Positions 60,616 through 64,000 of a stretch of DNA of 64,000 nucleotides are shown here, in pieces (the first letter of the stretch is position 1; every line of letters begins with the position of its first letter). This DNA is from Paenibacillus_G sp049942825 (GTDB taxonomy: Bacteria; Bacillota; Bacilli; Paenibacillales; NBRC-103111). Made by a program: the position numbers and the translations under genes. The stretch covers positions 1,426,001 through 1,490,000 of the forward strand of contig NZ_CP187970.1 of the NCBI RefSeq assembly GCF_049942825.1, in the 5' to 3' direction. The notes beneath the pieces are model-generated. The model did not search any database. It had not been told where the DNA came from and saw only the letters and a list, made by a program, of their open reading frames with translations.

Positions 60616-61668
60616 TTACGGCTGAAGATCGCCCTCTTGCACCGGAACGAAAATCTCGCTGATCAGCTTGATGAAGGTGTCCAGGACGTTGCCTTCCGCC
60701 GGATTGTCCTCTTCCAGCGGTTCCTGTACGGCAGTACCGGCCTCAGGGGCTGGAGCTTCAGCGGTGAAGCTTGCCTGCCTTACTTCACCAGGCTGGGAGT
60801 CGGCCAGCGGGGCCGTCGTCGCTCCGATGTCGCTGTAGGTCAGGAAGTCCGTATACACCCCGTTGACCCCCATGTCCAGGTACTCCTTCACTTCATCCGG
60901 CTTGTTCAGGGAGTGGACGTAGGCGACGGCTCCTGCTTCCTTAAGAGCGGCGATGAACTCGGGTGTGGCACGCTCCGTAGGCATGGCCACGACGCGGATG
61001 CCGTGGGTTGTCACATACTCCGTAATCTCCTCCGGCGTCAGCTCCGAGAGGTACAGGGAGTAGATGTAGTTCGGGAAGGGAATGATGCTTCTCACCTGCT
61101 GGATCATCGAGGGGGAATAGAGCTCGGGAACGATACGGTCGACCAGCTTCGGATCCACCTTATTCACCGCATCGCGGATCAGCGTGAACTGCTGCTGCAC
61201 GGTCCGGGGATCGGTTTCCTTCGTATCAGTGATCAGATATACATCCGGATAGAGCTTCAGCAGATACGCCACATCCTCGATGGACAGAGGTGTGTATTTG
61301 CGCAGGATCGGATAGCTCTTAAACTCGGCCATCGTCAGCGGGGTATCCAATTTGTCCTTCGGGATATCCTGCTTGAACTTATCCGCCAGGTAGGGGAGCC
61401 AATCGTGCCGCGCCGCAAGCTGTCCGTCTTCCGTCAGGGAGAAATCGGCCTCGAAAACACGCTGTCCTTTGGCGTAGTTCTCCTTGAAGGCTTCCAGACT
61501 GTTCGTATAGTCGACTCCATCAATACCGCCCATAGCATGGGCGATCAGGGAGTACTTGGTCCAATCGGGCTGGGTCGGTTCGGCGGCCGATGTTCCCTGA
61601 GCATGCAGCGTGAACAAACAGGCGCCGGCCAGAAGCATCGATGCTGCTTTTTTCAGTATGCGGTTCAT
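60616..61668 (-). CDS. Secreted glycerophosphodiester phosphodiesterase-family protein
   Basis: This 350-aa protein has a signal peptide (hydrophobic core ASMLLAGACLFTL, cleavage near TSAA, residue 29) and a GDPD-type TIM barrel: IAHAMGG near residue 42 (His), NSLEAFKENYAKG, FEADFSLTEDGQLAARHD (second His and metal ligands), and a C-terminal helical tail. The family hydrolyses glycerophosphodiesters or, in related members, lipid or GPI-type esters. The ATG at 61668 has GGAG six bases upstream. The gene stands alone. A hexanucleotide repeat lies upstream. Confidence 0.88.
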   Translation of the reverse strand: MNRILKKAASMLLAGACLFTLHAQGTSAAEPTQPDWTKYSLIAHAMGGIDGVDYTNSLEAFKENYAKGQRVFEADFSLTEDGQLAARHDWLPYLADKFKQDIPKDKLDTPLTMAEFKSYPILRKYTPLSIEDVAYLLKLYPDVYLITDTKETDPRTVQQQFTLIRDAVNKVDPKLVDRIVPELYSPSMIQQVRSIIPFPNYIYSLYLSELTPEEITEYVTTHGIRVVAMPTERATPEFIAALKEAGAVAYVHSLNKPDEVKEYLDMGVNGVYTDFLTYSDIGATTAPLADSQPGEVRQASFTAEAPAPEAGTAVQEPLEEDNPAEGNVLDTFIKLISEIFVPVQEGDLQP

Positions 61669-61716
61669 AACCATCTCCGCCTCTCTTAAGTATTGTGTTC
61701 TCTCTTTAGGTGCTAC

Positions 61717-61758
61717 TCCTATTCCTATTCCTATTCCTATACCTATACCTATACCATA
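61717..61758. repeat. Hexanucleotide microsatellite CCTATT/CCTATA
   Basis: About four CCTATT units followed by three CCTATA units occur at 61717-61758, in the upstream region of the GDPD-like gene. On the gene strand it reads as TATAGG and AATAGG repeats, close to possible promoter elements. Confidence 0.85.
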
Positions 61759-61944
61759 CCATAGGGTTCTGACTCCTCGAGGATTTTGGTGGGGTTGCTT
61801 TCTAACTACTTACCCACATTTGTGACAAGATCCTTACAAATTCGTCGAAACTTGTGAAAATTGGGTGAATGCCTGCGCTGGACTTTGGGGTAAAAAATGA
61901 CATATAATAGGACCACTTTTTGGGATCGGGAAGCGAGGGGTTGG

Positions 61945-63021
61945 ATGATGGTCAAACGGACAAGCAGGCGGGTGCTGGGGGGCAGCGGGGCCCTGCGGCG
62001 GGGCACTGGGCTGCTGCTTGCGGCAGCGCTGCTCCTGACCGGGTGCGGCTGGGGAAAGCAGAGCGCCGCACCCGGAACGGCGGGCGCTCCTGCCGCCCCG
62101 TCCTCCGGAGCGGTGGGAGCTCCAGCCGGTAATCCCGCGGAAGAGACGTCCGGCATGGTTCCGGTTGCGGCCGGCAAGTTTCGTTTTGTGGTGATGGGAG
62201 ACAGTCGGGGCTCCTCGAACGGGACGAACGAAGCTACGCTGCGGGCCCTGCTCGGGAAGGTGAAGGAGCTGAAGCCGGCACCGGACTTCATCTTGTTCAC
62301 CGGTGACCAGGTTACGGGAGGCTCGACAGTGGCCAAGCAGCTGGCGAGCTGGAAGAACATCGCAGATGATTATATGCCGGTGACCTCCATCTATCCCGCG
62401 CTCGGCAATCACGAGAACGACGAGAAGATCTTCAGCCAGGCGTTCTCTTACCTTCCGCAGAATGGGCTGCAGGGCTACGGACGGACCGTATATGCGTTCG
62501 ATCACGTTAACGCGCGATTCATTACGCTGAACTCCAACCGGACGAATGAGGATGGTGACTATGTCATCGACGATGCGCAGCTTGCGTGGCTGGAGGAGCA
62601 GCTGAAGGGCGCCCCGGATAAGCACCGTTTCGTGCAGTTCCATGTGCCGGCTTATCCCGTCGGCGCCCACCTCGGCAGCTCACTGGATGCGGCTCCCGCC
62701 TCGCGGGACAAGCTGTGGGCGCTGCTCGACCGCTACCGGGTGACGGCTGTGCTCGTCGGGCATGAGCATAACTATAACCGGCGCAAGGTGGACGCTTCGT
62801 TCAGCGGCAGCGGGTACACGTTCCGTCAGGAGATCTACCAGCTGACGATCGGCGGAGCGGGGGCCCCTCTGTATACAGGCAATAAGGAGAACAAGGGAAT
62901 CGTCGTCGGCCCCAAAGCAAGCTACCATTATATGGTGGTCGACGTGGACGGAAGCCGGGCGCAGTTCCAGGCCTACGATCTGCAGCAGAATCGGATCGAT
63001 TCTTTTGCTGTCGAGCGGTAG
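61945..63021 (+). CDS. Calcineurin-like metallophosphoesterase lipoprotein
   Basis: This 358-aa lipoprotein has a lipobox (LLTGC, Cys about 32) after a basic, Ala-rich signal and then a phosphoesterase domain: MGDSRGS (near 84), FTGDQV (near 115), GNHEND (near 153), and GHEHNYNR (near 271), all metal ligands. It acts outside the membrane on an unknown phosphate ester. Start at ATG 61945 or 61948 with GAGGGG upstream. It is divergent from the GDPD-like gene. Confidence 0.9.
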   Translation: MMVKRTSRRVLGGSGALRRGTGLLLAAALLLTGCGWGKQSAAPGTAGAPAAPSSGAVGAPAGNPAEETSGMVPVAAGKFRFVVMGDSRGSSNGTNEATLRALLGKVKELKPAPDFILFTGDQVTGGSTVAKQLASWKNIADDYMPVTSIYPALGNHENDEKIFSQAFSYLPQNGLQGYGRTVYAFDHVNARFITLNSNRTNEDGDYVIDDAQLAWLEEQLKGAPDKHRFVQFHVPAYPVGAHLGSSLDAAPASRDKLWALLDRYRVTAVLVGHEHNYNRRKVDASFSGSGYTFRQEIYQLTIGGAGAPLYTGNKENKGIVVGPKASYHYMVVDVDGSRAQFQAYDLQQNRIDSFAVER

Positions 63022-63093
63022 GACTATGCGCCTCGCGGCGCGGTCAGCCGGCAGCGGCTGACAAGTCTATGAGGGGAAGGGGAGCAGGAGGAT

Positions 63094-63657
63094 ATGAAAA
63101 TGCAGCCGCCGTTTCGAGATCTCGCCATGGCGCAGGGGGCGGCCGCAGTGGTGCTGTTCCTGCTCGTGCCCGCGGCGACACTGCTCGGTCCGGGTATGCA
63201 CCGGACGGCAGGGATGCTCCATGGGCTGGCCGCTTCGCTGACCATGCTTGTGGCAACGTATACATGGCATGCGTTCTACGATTATGCCAGAGGCCGGGGA
63301 GCGGGCAGGAGCCGGCTGGCGCGCAGGCTCGGGATGACGAATGGGCTCACGCTGCTCACCTTGATTACGGCCAATTGGCTCTATATCGGATACCAAGGGC
63401 CGGAGGGGGCTTCGGAATGGTTCAAGCTCCATCTGCCGGCGGGGCATTGGGTCGTAATGGAATATAAGGAATTCGTGTCGCTGATGACGCTGCCCTGCGG
63501 AGCTGCGGCCCAGGTCATTCTGCACCGCTTGGGCGGCGGCCGAACCCCTTCCGAGGGGGTACGGTTCGTGATAGGGATCCTGCTGACCCTGCTGTGGCTG
63601 TGCATGTTGGTGGGTTTCGCCTTTGGGCTGATCCTGGTGAAGTGGAGGCCGGTGTAA
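63094..63657 (+). CDS. Small integral membrane protein of unknown function
   Basis: This 187-aa protein has four hydrophobic segments: AAAVVLFLLVPAATLLG, MLHGLAASLTMLVATYTW, LTLLTLITANWLYIGYQG and the C-terminal FVIGILLTLLWLCMLVGFAF. Conserved-looking polar residues between them (HAFYDYARGRG) suggest a family, but I cannot name it. GGAGGAT precedes the ATG. It follows the phosphoesterase gene, probably in an operon. Confidence 0.7.
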   Translation: MKMQPPFRDLAMAQGAAAVVLFLLVPAATLLGPGMHRTAGMLHGLAASLTMLVATYTWHAFYDYARGRGAGRSRLARRLGMTNGLTLLTLITANWLYIGYQGPEGASEWFKLHLPAGHWVVMEYKEFVSLMTLPCGAAAQVILHRLGGGRTPSEGVRFVIGILLTLLWLCMLVGFAFGLILVKWRPV

Positions 63658-63675
63658 GGAGCCTTATCATAGGAT

Positions 63676-63876
63676 ATGCCGCATAGTCAGGAAGCGGACG
63701 GGCTTACGGGACTCATAGGCAGCAGACTTGGCCGGCTGGTGCGAGAGGAGGGAGCAGCCGTTGAGGAAAGCGGGACGGAATCCGGTACGGAAGCGGAGCC
63801 GGTTCGGGGACTGGCGGGCAGGAGCGAAATCGGCTCCACGCTCAAGGGAGGAGCGAGAGGAGGGAGCAGCCGTTGA
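63676..63876 (+). CDS. Doubtful ORF over a tandem duplication, 66 aa
   Basis: The frame begins MPHSQEADGLTGLIG and passes into the duplicated segment (63742 onward). It has AAGGAG 14 bases upstream, somewhat far. Its stop overlaps a TTG that opens a further frame (TTGA), the style of coupled genes. The C-terminal half is produced by the duplication and may not be functional. Confidence 0.35.
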   Translation: MPHSQEADGLTGLIGSRLGRLVREEGAAVEESGTESGTEAEPVRGLAGRSEIGSTLKGGARGGSSR

Positions 63877-63964
63877 GGAAAGCGGGACGTGAGGAATCCG
63901 GTACGGAAGCGGTGCCGGTCCGGGGACTGGCCGGCAGGAGCGAAAGCGGCTCCACGCTCAAGGG
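63742..63964 (+). repeat. Tandem duplication, about 111 bp, two copies
   Basis: The segment starting GCGAGAGGAGGGAGCAGCC at 63742 recurs at 63853 with about 90 percent identity and a four-base insertion, and continues to the last bases of the window. Each unit brings a ribosome binding site (GGAGGGAG) and a TTG start. Confidence 0.85.
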
Positions 63965-64000
63965 AGGAGAAGACGCGGCAGGCGCGGGGTCGGGAGCAGG
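63873..64000 (+). CDS. Edge-truncated ORF starting in the second repeat unit
   Basis: A TTG at 63873 with GGAGGGAG upstream opens a frame beginning MRKAGREESGTEAVPVRG that reaches the window edge without a stop. The same start occurs in the first repeat unit (63762), where a frame shift ends it early. Only 42 codons are visible; family unknown. Confidence 0.3.
   Translation, partial: MRKAGREESGTEAVPVRGLAGRSESGSTLKGGEDAAGAGSGA

Overview
The window looks like the chromosome of a spore-forming, high-GC Bacillota of the Paenibacillus type. The evidence is strong AGGAGG-type ribosome binding sites, many AraC-type and YesM/YesN-type regulators, LplA-like sugar-binding lipoproteins, a copper-amine-oxidase (stalk) domain protein, and a cwlJ-gerQ spore coat pair. 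The species cannot be fixed from the sequence alone. No rRNA, tRNA or CRISPR array was seen.

Region 1 (1-5.2 kb) is visibly more AT-rich than the rest. It holds an edge-truncated membrane protein gene, a coupled two-gene operon whose second product resembles a domain of predicted Piwi-associated nucleases, a YolD-like gene with a LexA-type box, a tyrosine recombinase, two unknown genes, and decaying small genes, one of which has lost its ATG. This is the best candidate for a horizontally acquired island and for an undescribed system. Region 2 (5.2-16 kb) has an XRE-cupin regulator divergent from a LysE exporter, a luciferase-like monooxygenase, an ArsR-MFS operon with twin operators, a hemolysin III homologue, a locus rearranged by serial duplication (12.4-14.3 kb) and a stalk-domain protein. 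A composite element of three 25-bp units occurs twice here, in opposite orientations.

Region 3 (16-32.3 kb) is mostly carbohydrate metabolism: a membrane AraC regulator with a solute-binding lipoprotein, a MerR-SDR operon under a palindromic MerR-type promoter, the fructose operon (fruR, fruK, PTS IIBC, PTS IIA) with a cre site over its -35 box, a secreted rhamnogalacturonan-acetylesterase-like enzyme, an aldehyde dehydrogenase and a glucosaminidase. Region 4 (32.4-39.8 kb) has a second orphan solute-binding lipoprotein whose terminator carries a group II intron with a reverse transcriptase, then membrane proteins of unknown role.

Region 5 (39.8-49.4 kb) is a complete sugar-sensing and uptake unit. 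A sugar-binding lipoprotein, a YesN-type response regulator and a YesM-type histidine kinase on the minus strand are divergent from a YtfQ/YtfR/YtfT/YjfF-type sugar ABC transporter on the plus strand. Binding of a sugar outside the cell probably drives transporter expression. Region 6 (49.6-64 kb) mixes small proteins, VOC and DUF1801 proteins, a TetR regulator, a DUF1961-Gfo/Idh/MocA-AraC sugar cluster, two calcineurin-like phosphoesterases, the cwlJ-gerQ pair, an SRPBCC protein, a GDPD-like lipase with a hexanucleotide microsatellite upstream, and a tandem duplication at the right edge.
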